A stretch of 64,000 bases of DNA from an uncultured Clostridia bacterium. Lineage in GTDB: Bacteria; Bacillota; Clostridia; Peptostreptococcales; Anaerovoracaceae. Positions 9,512 to 16,607 of the stretch are shown here, piece after piece (the first letter of the stretch is position 1; each line of letters starts with the position of its first letter). The position numbers and the translations under genes were made by a program. The notes beneath the pieces were generated by a model, which did no database searches, was not told the origin of the DNA, and saw only the letters and a program-made list of their open reading frames with translations. The DNA lies in the NCBI GenBank assembly GCA_938049335.1, contig CALIYX010000009.1, positions 124,001-188,000 of the forward strand, in the 5' to 3' direction.

Positions 9512-10771
9512 CTAGTGCTTGTTTCTCTCGTGTCTTGCAAGGTTAGCAGGCTCCATTGACTTAATCTGTAAGCCTTCTCCAAGTGCTGATACACCTGAAA
9601 CCTTGATACCTTCCTTACCGTTTCTGTAGTTGAAGTTGCACTTAACCTCTGGCAAGCGTGGCTGTGTATAAGTTGTGATAACACCCTCGTAGTTTCTGAG
9701 AATGATCTTATCAGGTGTCTCTGAAATTACGTACTGTGGCATTACTGGAGTCTTACCACCACCGCCTGGAGCGTCGATTACGAATGTTGGAACGCAGTAT
9801 CCTGAAGTATGTCCTCTTAGACCTTCCATGATCTCAAGTCCCTTAGCCATTGTTGTTCTGAAGTGCTCGATACCAACTGATAGGTCGCAGATGTAGATGT
9901 AGTAAGGTCTTACTCTGTTCAAAACTAGCTCGTGAACAAGGTCCATCATGATTGACTTATCGTCGTTGATACCTCTTAGGAGTACGCTCTGGTTTCCTAG
10001 TGGAACACCTGCGTCAGCAAGCTTTCTCAAAGCTTCCTTAGCGTCAGCTGTGATTTCCTGTGGGTGGTTGAAGTGTGTGTTTAGCCAGATTGGGTGATAT
10101 TTCTTAAGCATGTTTACGAGCTTGTCTGTTATTCTCATTGGCATAACAACTGGTGTTCTTGAACCAATTCTAACAATCTCAACATGGTCAATCTTTCTAA
10201 GTTCGCTGATGATGTATTCTAGGGTATCATCCTCAACAAGAAGAGCATCTCCACCTGATAGAAGTACGTCTCTAACTTCTGGAGTCTTCTTGATGTATGC
10301 AATACATGCATCTATATCTTCTCTTGATCTAGCACCGTCAGTTTCACCTGCAAGTCTTCTTCTTGTGCAGTGTCTGCAGTACATTGAGCACTGGTCTGTG
10401 ATGAGGAATAGAACTCTGTCTGGATATCTGTGTGTTAGTCCAGGAGCTGGTGAGTCTGCGTCCTCGTGAAGTGGGTCAGCATCGTCAGCAGGTGATCTGT
10501 GCATCTCCAAAAGTGTTGGAACAGCCTGCATTCTTACTGGGTCTGTTGGATCGTCTGGATCCATGATTGAAGCGTAGTAAGGTGTGATACCAACTCTGAA
10601 ACCGCCGATAACCTTCTCGATCTCAGCTCTTTCCTTCTCTGTTAGGTTAACAACCTTAGCGATATCTTCTACTGTTGAGAGTCTGTGTGAAACCTGCCAG
10701 TGCCAGTCGTTCCACTGCTCTTCTGTTACATCCTTAAATAATGGAATATCTTTCCAATTTCTAAGTGCCAT
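9512..10771 (-). CDS. kamA: L-lysine 2,3-aminomutase (radical SAM, PLP)
   Basis: First enzyme of the pathway (419 aa): converts L-lysine to beta-lysine with a [4Fe-4S] cluster, SAM and PLP. The radical SAM motif CSMYCRHC has cysteines at 128, 132 and 135, and the PLP lysine sits in PGGGGK with Lys340, matching Lys337 of the Clostridium subterminale enzyme. The frame opens at 10792, but the ATG at 10769-10771 is chosen because AAGGAG lies seven bases before it. It follows kdd in the operon and precedes kamB. Confidence 0.96.
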   Translation of the reverse strand: MALRNWKDIPLFKDVTEEQWNDWHWQVSHRLSTVEDIAKVVNLTEKERAEIEKVIGGFRVGITPYYASIMDPDDPTDPVRMQAVPTLLEMHRSPADDADPLHEDADSPAPGLTHRYPDRVLFLITDQCSMYCRHCTRRRLAGETDGARSREDIDACIAYIKKTPEVRDVLLSGGDALLVEDDTLEYIISELRKIDHVEIVRIGSRTPVVMPMRITDKLVNMLKKYHPIWLNTHFNHPQEITADAKEALRKLADAGVPLGNQSVLLRGINDDKSIMMDLVHELVLNRVRPYYIYICDLSVGIEHFRTTMAKGLEIMEGLRGHTSGYCVPTFVIDAPGGGGKTPVMPQYVISETPDKIILRNYEGVITTYTQPRLPEVKCNFNYRNGKEGIKVSGVSALGEGLQIKSMEPANLARHERNKH

Positions 10772-10863
10772 GATTTTCTCCTTTTCATTCATAGGTTAGC
10801 CTGTGAAATTTTTAATCCGAGATGGAGTAGTCATCACCCCACCTCGCAATAGTCATTTTGGGT

Positions 10864-10891
10864 CTATCAAAGCTTGATAACACTTTGATAG
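10864..10891 (-). other. Intercistronic hairpin between kdd and kamA
   Basis: CTATCAAAG (10864-10872) and CTTTGATAG (10883-10891) form a perfect 9 bp stem with a 10 base loop in the 153 base gap between kdd and kamA. There is no T run on the minus strand, so a processing or attenuation site is more likely than a terminator. Confidence 0.5.
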
Positions 10892-10924
10892 GATTGATAG
10901 TATTCTATAAGTACTTGTTTGCTA

Positions 10925-11986
10925 TTAAGCGTACATCTCGTTGAATAGCTTTCTTAGTCCTTCGTGCTCTCTTAGAACCTGAAGTGTGATCTCAGCGTGT
11001 CCAGCTGTGTAGCCGTTACCGATGATCATGTCAACGTCCTTACCAACACCCTCAGCACCAAGAGCAGCCTTAGTGAAGCTTGTTGCCATTGAGAAGAAGT
11101 AAACTAGACCCTTGTCCTTTGTGCAAAGGATTGAAGCCATCTCTGTGTTTTCGATGTTTACACAGTTGATAACAAGGTCACAAAGCTCTCCATTTGTAAG
11201 CTCCATAACCTTCTCGTACATTCCAACTGCATCTGTAGCATCGTGGTGGAAGTATGCATCAGCTAGGTCTAGCTCACGAGCTCTATCCTCTGATCTCTGT
11301 GATCCAGCAGCGCAGATAACCTGACCTGTAACACCAGCTCTCTTCTTTGCCTCGTATAGGCACATTAGACCTGACTTACCGCCGCCACCGATAACTAGAA
11401 CCTTCATTCCTGGCTTTACTAGCTTAGCAGCCTGTGCTGGAGCACCAGCAACGTCAAGAGCGGAAAGAGCAAGTCCTTCTGGCATATCCTCAGGTAGCTT
11501 AGCGTAGATGCCGCTCTGGAATAGGATAGCGTGTCCCTTGATGTCAACCTGGTCGATAGCTGGTCTCATAGCTACGATCTCGTCGATTACAAGTGGTGTA
11601 AGTGAAAGTGAAACTAGTGTAGCAATCTTATCGCCAACCTTTAGGTCACCCTTCCACTCTGGTCCGATTTCTTCTACTGTTCCGATAAGCATTCCGCCTG
11701 AACCTGTCCATGGGTTCTTGTGCTTACCAGCCTTAGCAACGATACCAAGCATTGTTTCCTTTATCTTCTCGATATCTTCAGCAGTTAGATCATCTCCAGG
11801 CTTCTTTCCACAAGCGTGGTCACAAATTGATGTAAATGAAGCTGAGTCGATGTTTAGTGTCTGAACATTGATCTTAACTTCGTTGTCATAGATCTCCATA
11901 TCGTTATCTATAACGTCAGCTGGCTGTGGTAGAACACCCTTTGGTGAAATTACTCTGTGAGTACCGTATGGATTACCCTTTTTCAT
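10925..11986 (-). CDS. kdd: L-erythro-3,5-diaminohexanoate dehydrogenase
   Basis: NAD(P)-dependent oxidative deaminase (353 aa) that converts 3,5-diaminohexanoate to 5-amino-3-oxohexanoate. It has an MDR-like layout: GroES-like N-terminal half with the family signature NPYGTHRVISPKGVLPQ at 5-21, and a Rossmann fold with intact nucleotide loop GGGGKSG at 200-206. Length and N-terminus match the family. The ribosome binding site is AGGAGG. It is the first gene of the operon kdd-kamA-kamB-kamC-kamD-kamE. The next enzyme, kce, which usually neighbours kdd, is absent here. The N-terminal half of the adjacent regulator is a diverged copy of this protein. Confidence 0.95.
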   Translation of the reverse strand: MKKGNPYGTHRVISPKGVLPQPADVIDNDMEIYDNEVKINVQTLNIDSASFTSICDHACGKKPGDDLTAEDIEKIKETMLGIVAKAGKHKNPWTGSGGMLIGTVEEIGPEWKGDLKVGDKIATLVSLSLTPLVIDEIVAMRPAIDQVDIKGHAILFQSGIYAKLPEDMPEGLALSALDVAGAPAQAAKLVKPGMKVLVIGGGGKSGLMCLYEAKKRAGVTGQVICAAGSQRSEDRARELDLADAYFHHDATDAVGMYEKVMELTNGELCDLVINCVNIENTEMASILCTKDKGLVYFFSMATSFTKAALGAEGVGKDVDMIIGNGYTAGHAEITLQVLREHEGLRKLFNEMYA

Positions 11987-12041
11987 ATTAGCTTCCTCCT
12001 AAAAATTATAAAAATTTTAACTAACTTAATTTGGCGTATAT

Positions 12042-12070
12042 AATGTAATATACATTCTCCATATATTATA
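12042..12070 (-). promoter_or_regulatory. Probable kdd operon promoter region with palindrome
   Basis: A TATAAT (12065-12070, minus strand) lies upstream of kdd but has no recognisable -35 at the right distance. Immediately downstream is a perfect inverted repeat, AATGTA-ATA-TACATT (12042-12056), near the expected transcription start. A weak -35 would suit a promoter that needs an activator. No GG/GC -24/-12 sigma-54 element is visible between kdd and the regulator. Confidence 0.4.
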
Positions 12071-12124
12071 AATCAGTCTCTATTTTTTTCTATATGCTTG
12101 ACTGCGTGTATACAAGGATTTAAC

Positions 12125-12210
12125 AAAAAAATAACAAGCGAATTAATTTCGGTTCGCATAAAATAGTGTGCGAACCATTTTATAATCATTTTTAATTAAC
12201 GCTCGTTATT
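12125..12210 (-). terminator. Composite terminator after the kdd-like regulator
   Basis: Two nested stems. The inner one is GGTTCGCA (12151-12158) with TGCGAACC (12169-12176). The outer one is AATAACAAGCG (12130-12140) with CGCTCGTTATT (12200-12210), 10 of 11 positions paired. On the minus strand the outer stem ends directly in a run of T (12125-12131), as in an intrinsic terminator for the regulator transcript. The inner stem shares the sequence GAACCGAAA with the inverted repeat at 14333-14350, so it could also be a regulator site. Confidence 0.6.
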
Positions 12211-12245
12211 TTCTTGATTAGTAAGTTTAATTATTCCGTGTGTAG

Positions 12246-14312
12246 TTATATGTTGTATTTGTTTTTCTTGCGAACGAGCTGAGTCTGACTTATGCCTATC
12301 GCCTTTGCTGCCTTACGAGTTGACCCATATTTTTCTATGGCATGCTTGATTATATTCTTTTCAAAATTCTCGACCATAACCTGCATGTTGACCTCTTCCA
12401 CTGCCATGCTCTCCTCACCTGAGTTCATTACATTCATATCAAAGACATCTGCGTGAAGCTCCCTCATGACGTCAAGCAGAGTTATCTCTTCACTTCTTGC
12501 TGCAATCATAAGCCTCTGAACTATGTTCTCAAGTTCCCTAGTGTTACCCGGCCACTCGCACTGTCCGAGGTAGTCAAGAGCATCTGTGTTTATAGCTCTT
12601 TTGATAGAAAAAACCTTGCCGTAGGCATCGAGGAAATGCTCGACCAAAACAGGAATATCCGAAGGTCTATCCCTCAAAGCTGGAACCCTAATTCTAACAA
12701 CATTTAGTCTATAATACAGGTCTCTTCTAAATCCACCTGCGTCTATCAAATCCTCTAGCTCTCTGTTGCTTGCAGAAATGATTCTTACATTGAACTTAAT
12801 CGGTTCCTGACCTCCGACTCTGAAGAACTCTCCATCCTGTATTACCCTCAAAAGTTTAGCCTGCATATCAGGTGGCAAATCGGCGATTTCATCGAGGAAA
12901 AGCGAGCCGTTGTCCGCAAACTCAAAGAATCCCTTTTTGCTCGTCTCAAGGCCTTTTGATTCGTCCTTCTCGACTCCGAAAAACTCAGCCTCAAGCATGG
13001 ATGGTGCAATCGAAGCACAGTTCACTTTGATAAACGGCTGCATCTTTCTGTTGCTGTTCTTGTGAATTAGATTAGCAACCTTTTCCTTGCCGACACCAGT
13101 TTCTCCGGTAATCAAAACATTACAGTCGTACTTCGCAACGGTGAGCACCTCATCGATGACAACCGACATCGCATGACTCGTAAATACGAAGTCCTCCATT
13201 ATGGTTTGGTTTACACCGCTAGCGTTCACGAATCTGCTCTTGGCTCCACCATAGGAAGAATCATCCTTTAGTCTGATGGTCGTCTCCTCTGCATTCTCTA
13301 TATATGGTGCTAAGTCTTTTACAATCTCAATATCGAACTTGTCGTAAGCCTCGAGGTAACCATCTGCGCACCTTATGTCTAGCTGTCTGGATATCGCTTC
13401 TGTTATATATAGGGCGATGTTGTAGTTATTTATCAGGTTTGCGAAGATGACCGTTCCTCCACTCTTTGTTGCAAGAATGTTGATTGTCTCTGCACCCTGA
13501 ATATCCGCGCAGTTGACCGAAAGATCAAAGGCAGAATCGCCGTCGATATCAGCTATGCACTCAAGCGGCTTGAGGATATCCACATAGTGGACCTCTGTGA
13601 AAACCTTCTTAATAAGCTGGTTGATTCCCTCTCCCTTGAGCACCATATCCGTCTTGTGATCTAGCAGACAGATAACCTCTGCATCTTCTCTTGCTACCTT
13701 GCGTATCGCAAAGCCAAAAAGAAGATTTGATAGAAGGTTATTACCAACAACGAGGAACTTTCTCTTGCCGACAGCTGTACTGCTTATTCTGTAGATTGTT
13801 CCAGATTCGTTGAAGGTGAACATCAAAAGCTTTAGCGGCAGCCCCTGAGGCCTTCTTATTATCGGCACATCATTTGGCAAAATGCAGTAGCCCTCTGCCT
13901 CTATCTGTCCGAAGGACTTATCTATGGAAGTAATCTTATCTATATATAGCGGAAGTGATGTCAGCGAAGCATTACATATAACCTCGTCACCAACCTTAAA
14001 TCCCTTGAGATTTTCGTGTTCAGACCCTATCTCACTGACCACGCCGTAAAGCATTCCGCCTGTGTCTGTAACAGGATTGTGGAGCTTACCCCTTCGGATA
14101 ACTATGTCCATTATCTTCTGCTTAATCTTTTGATCGTTGTCGTTTGCCTCAAGGCAGATTTCCTTAAAGCTGGTTCCCTCTATATGAATTCTCCTGATAT
14201 CTATACGAATCTCATCAGGAAATATATTGTGGTTATTGTCAAGCTGCCAAGCCGAAGTTGGAAGCACATGCTTTGGCTCTAGAACTCTATTGATGCCATA
14301 ATTGTTATTCAT
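12246..14312 (-). CDS. TyrR-like AAA+ regulator with a degenerate Kdd-like sensor domain
   Basis: A 688 aa fusion. Residues 1 to about 350 are homologous to Kdd: NYGINRVLEPKHVLP at 4-18, HNPVTDTGGMLYGVVSEIG at 78-96 and KVGDE at 106-110 line up with the same blocks in the adjacent enzyme. The nucleotide loop is lost (VVGNNLLSN at 188-196 instead of GGGGKSG), so it is probably a ligand sensor, not an enzyme. Residues 373-625 form an enhancer-binding-protein AAA+ domain with Walker A GETGVGKE (403-410), Walker B LFLDEI (471-476) and WPGNTREL (587-594). The GAFTGA loop for sigma-54 contact is replaced by DESKGL (450-455). The C-terminal helix-turn-helix (about 663-685) resembles TyrR. It likely controls the lysine genes on both sides. 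Confidence 0.85.
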   Translation of the reverse strand: MNNNYGINRVLEPKHVLPTSAWQLDNNHNIFPDEIRIDIRRIHIEGTSFKEICLEANDNDQKIKQKIMDIVIRRGKLHNPVTDTGGMLYGVVSEIGSEHENLKGFKVGDEVICNASLTSLPLYIDKITSIDKSFGQIEAEGYCILPNDVPIIRRPQGLPLKLLMFTFNESGTIYRISSTAVGKRKFLVVGNNLLSNLLFGFAIRKVAREDAEVICLLDHKTDMVLKGEGINQLIKKVFTEVHYVDILKPLECIADIDGDSAFDLSVNCADIQGAETINILATKSGGTVIFANLINNYNIALYITEAISRQLDIRCADGYLEAYDKFDIEIVKDLAPYIENAEETTIRLKDDSSYGGAKSRFVNASGVNQTIMEDFVFTSHAMSVVIDEVLTVAKYDCNVLITGETGVGKEKVANLIHKNSNRKMQPFIKVNCASIAPSMLEAEFFGVEKDESKGLETSKKGFFEFADNGSLFLDEIADLPPDMQAKLLRVIQDGEFFRVGGQEPIKFNVRIISASNRELEDLIDAGGFRRDLYYRLNVVRIRVPALRDRPSDIPVLVEHFLDAYGKVFSIKRAINTDALDYLGQCEWPGNTRELENIVQRLMIAARSEEITLLDVMRELHADVFDMNVMNSGEESMAVEEVNMQVMVENFEKNIIKHAIEKYGSTRKAAKAIGISQTQLVRKKNKYNI

Positions 14313-14332
14313 TTAATGTTCACTCCATTTTT

Positions 14333-14350
14333 CGAACCTTTTTCGGTTCA
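14333..14350. promoter_or_regulatory. Operator-like inverted repeat in the regulator/kal region
   Basis: CGAACC and GGTTCA halves separated by six bases (GAACC 14334-14338, GGTTC 14345-14349). It lies just downstream of the expected start of the regulator transcript and about 60 bases upstream of the kal -35. The half-site and N6 spacing recall TyrR boxes in layout, not in sequence. Proposed as the regulator's own binding site; inference. Confidence 0.45.
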
Positions 14351-14365
14351 TTTTGCTTATTTCCA

Positions 14366-14394
14366 ATATTAACGCATTAAGTGCCTTTTTGCAA
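14366..14394 (-). promoter_or_regulatory. Promoter of the kdd-like regulator gene
   Basis: Minus strand -35 TTGCAA (14389-14394), 17 base spacer, -10 TAATAT (14366-14371). It is back to back with the kal promoter: the two -35 elements are only 11 bases apart. Confidence 0.6.
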
Positions 14395-14405
14395 CCGTTT
14401 TTGTG

Positions 14406-14434
14406 TGGACAGCCTCGCCGCCTAAAGCTATAAT
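14406..14434 (+). promoter_or_regulatory. Promoter of kal
   Basis: Plus strand -35 TGGACA (14406-14411), 17 base spacer, -10 TATAAT (14429-14434), about 50 bases before the kal start codon. This is a sigma-A pattern, not a sigma-54 one. Confidence 0.7.
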
Positions 14435-14484
14435 TTATTTATAAAGTATTATCAATGACGTATATATGCAAAAGGAGAACAGTA

Positions 14485-14877
14485 ATGGAAGAGAAAATCA
14501 CTTCAATGATTAGAGTTAGAATGTCAGCAAAGGACGCTCATTACGGCGGAAACCTTGTAGACGGAGCTCACATGGTACACCTATTTGGCGATGTTGCTAC
14601 AGAGCTTCTTATCAAGTGTGACGGAGACGAAGGTCTTTTCTGCGCTTACGATAACGTTGAATTCCTTGCTCCAACATATGCAGGTGACTATATCGAAGCA
14701 GTTGGTGAAATCACAAAGATTGGAAACACATCAAGAAAGATGTCATTTGAAGCTCGTAAGGTAATCGTAGCTAGAACAGACATCAATGCTTCAGCAGCAG
14801 ACTTCCTTGAGGAGCCAATCGTTGTAGCTAGAGCTACAGGAACTTGCGTAACACCAAAGGAAAGCAAGAGAAAGTAG
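14485..14877 (+). CDS. kal: 3-aminobutyryl-CoA ammonia-lyase
   Basis: A small hotdog-fold enzyme (130 aa) that removes ammonia from L-3-aminobutyryl-CoA to give crotonyl-CoA, late in lysine fermentation. The sequence [20 protein letters not shown], then [16 protein letters not shown], matches Kal-type proteins. The frame opens at 14455, but AAAGGAG at 14471-14477 sets the start at the ATG 14485-14487. It is the only lysine gene on the plus strand, divergent from the regulator, and is followed by its own terminator. Confidence 0.88.
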   Translation: MEEKITSMIRVRMSAKDAHYGGNLVDGAHMVHLFGDVATELLIKCDGDEGLFCAYDNVEFLAPTYAGDYIEAVGEITKIGNTSRKMSFEARKVIVARTDINASAADFLEEPIVVARATGTCVTPKESKRK

Positions 14878-14904
14878 TTAAATACAGATTTCAATAAAAG
14901 CTAA

Positions 14905-14928
14905 GGCACCGAACTTCGGTGCCTTTTT
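14905..14928 (+). terminator. Terminator after kal
   Basis: GGCACCG (14905-14911) and CGGTGCC (14917-14923) with a short loop, followed by TTTTT. On the other strand the flank is also T-rich, so it may end the minus-strand lipoprotein operon too. Confidence 0.88.
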
Positions 14929-14995
14929 GTTATAGTTTTATGATGCTGAATAGGATTTACTTTGATAAGATATACTACTCATTACAATATCTCTT

Positions 14996-15652
14996 CTATT
15001 CTCCAACAGAAACTGCTGTAATACTCACGTAATCCTTGCCTTCTAACGAATATTCTATTTCGAAAATGCAAAACCAAATGCTATCGCCTGTGTCTTCAGG
15101 GTTATCACTGCCCGTTTCTTCCTCTTCAGCTTGGAAGGTCAGCTTGTCTCTTGGGATAAAATCTGAGAGATACATGCTGAGATTTCCTGTTTTGTGGTCA
15201 AAGTCATATGCTACCCCAATGTCCTGTCTTTTCTTAGGGGAAACAGGCATCCCATCTGCTGTATAAAGGTTAATCTTCTGGATCTCGGGTACTAAATTCT
15301 TGGAGTCTTTATCTTTAAAGCTTATTTTTATATAGGAATCTTTCTTGTTCTTTATGGATACAAAAGGAACATCTCCCTCTACCTTTCCACAGGTAGAGCT
15401 TCTGATTTTCATTTGCTTTGATTCCGAGAAGGATGAAAATTTTTCTGCATCGTAGGTCTTTATGAATGGTGATGCCGTTTCCTTAGAAGTTTCAACGTTT
15501 AGCTTGATATCCGTTTCATTTGTGATGCGGTCTTTATCGGCTGTTGGCCTATATGCCATATGTAAGACGGCAAAGACTATCGCAGCGATACCGATTAATA
15601 CGACAAAAGCAATAAGTAATTTTTTCCCAAAAAGCATAGATTTTGTTGACAT
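14996..15652 (-). CDS. Membrane-anchored extracytoplasmic protein of unknown function
   Basis: Not recognised. A 218 aa protein with a short basic N-terminus, one hydrophobic segment at about 10-33 (KLLIAFVVLIGIAAIVFAVL) and a polar remainder rich in Lys, Asp and Glu, so it is probably anchored with its bulk outside. There is no lipobox. An acidic stretch (EEEETGSDNPEDTGD) lies near residue 180. Two cysteines, one in RSSTCGK and one in WFCIFE, could form a disulfide. It is the last gene of the type VII locus, downstream of the leucine-rich lipoproteins and a stump of a fourth copy. A role in immunity or the cell surface is possible but not shown. Confidence 0.6.
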   Translation of the reverse strand: MSTKSMLFGKKLLIAFVVLIGIAAIVFAVLHMAYRPTADKDRITNETDIKLNVETSKETASPFIKTYDAEKFSSFSESKQMKIRSSTCGKVEGDVPFVSIKNKKDSYIKISFKDKDSKNLVPEIQKINLYTADGMPVSPKKRQDIGVAYDFDHKTGNLSMYLSDFIPRDKLTFQAEEEETGSDNPEDTGDSIWFCIFEIEYSLEGKDYVSITAVSVGE

Positions 15653-15689
15653 AATAATACCTCCTACATTTAATAATCACGTATATTAT

Positions 15690-15743
15690 TTAGATTATTA
15701 CACACAACATCATAACTATAGTCACTGCTAAATACTTCTTCAT
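15690..15743 (-). pseudogene. Stump of a fourth leucine-rich lipoprotein gene
   Basis: An ATG at 15741-15743 is followed by 17 codons reading MKKYLAVTIVMMLCVII and then a stop. This is the signal peptide start of the neighbouring lipoproteins (MKKHLAVTIVMLLCVIVVAL and MNKKYLAVTIVML), with the lipobox and all the rest gone. The upstream spacer is also like the spacers before the intact copies, although the ribosome binding site is damaged (the GGAGGAACAA of the intact copy reads GGTGAACAA). It is the broken end of a tandem array. Confidence 0.75.
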
Positions 15744-15828
15744 TTGTTCACCATATTTATTTTAATTCTATGTTCAACTTGATTTTGCAATTTGCGGAAA
15801 CAGTACTATTTAAAGTCAATTAATTATG

Positions 15829-16536
15829 CTAATTATCTTTACGATTCTCTTCCCACCTCTCTATATCTTCTTTGGTCCAATATTTTATCTCGGCATTAGT
15901 TTCACCTATTATCTCGGTTCCTTCATCAACTTCGATTCTTCTTAGTTTAGGATTTCTTGATACATCTAACGCTTTCACATTAGTGTTATACACTTCTACT
16001 ATTTCAAGGTTAGGATTATTTGATATATCAAGTTCTTCAAGAGGTCCATTAATGTAATCAAAATACTTAAGCTTTTTCACTGAATTTAAATCAAGTTCTT
16101 TTACAGATGTGTTATATAGACTTATTGTTCTACAATTTTCATTAAAAATAATTTCTCCCAATCCTTTTGAACTATTGAGAATTACATATTTGAGTTTTTT
16201 GTTTTTACTAAAATCTAGTTTTTTTAACTTTGAATTTGCCCCTTCTTCAAATAGCTTTATTTTAAAAAATTCTAGTTCGGACACATTGCTTACATCTATA
16301 GAATTAATTTTTGAATAATATGGACTATAAAGATAGATGTTCCGTATGACATTATCTCCCACCTTTTCAGGAACAACAATATCAGGACCGGTTTTTTCTA
16401 TGTCTATCATTGTAAGACGGTTGTCCTTATCTACAAAGAATCTGTCCTTATCCGTAGTAATTAAATTACAGCTACTTAATGCTACCACTATAACACACAA
16501 CAGCATAACTATAGTCACAGCTAAATGTTTCTTCAT
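15829..16536 (-). CDS. Leucine-rich-repeat lipoprotein, shorter paralogue
   Basis: A 235 aa lipoprotein. The signal peptide ends in the lipobox LSSC with Cys23, followed by NLITTDKDRFFVD, conserved in all three paralogues. The body consists of short leucine-rich repeats of about 21-23 residues, for example LEELDISNNPNLEIVEVYN and KALDVSRNPKLRRIEV, and ends in a charged tail, EIKYWTKEDIERWEE. It lacks a 43-residue, two-repeat block present in the other two copies. The frame is open further upstream, but the ATG at 16534-16536 has GGAGG five bases before it. It is downstream of the LXG-like effector, and an immunity role outside the membrane is inferred. Confidence 0.75.
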   Translation of the reverse strand: MKKHLAVTIVMLLCVIVVALSSCNLITTDKDRFFVDKDNRLTMIDIEKTGPDIVVPEKVGDNVIRNIYLYSPYYSKINSIDVSNVSELEFFKIKLFEEGANSKLKKLDFSKNKKLKYVILNSSKGLGEIIFNENCRTISLYNTSVKELDLNSVKKLKYFDYINGPLEELDISNNPNLEIVEVYNTNVKALDVSRNPKLRRIEVDEGTEIIGETNAEIKYWTKEDIERWEENRKDN

Positions 16537-16607
16537 TTGTTCCTCCATATTTATTTTAACTCTATATTCAACTTGATTTTTTATCAGCAAAAATAGTATT
16601 ATTAAAG

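Noticed and set aside
12000..12245. Sigma-54 promoter for kdd
   Set aside because: Looked for because of the AAA+ regulator; no GG-N10-GC element is present on the minus strand in this gap.
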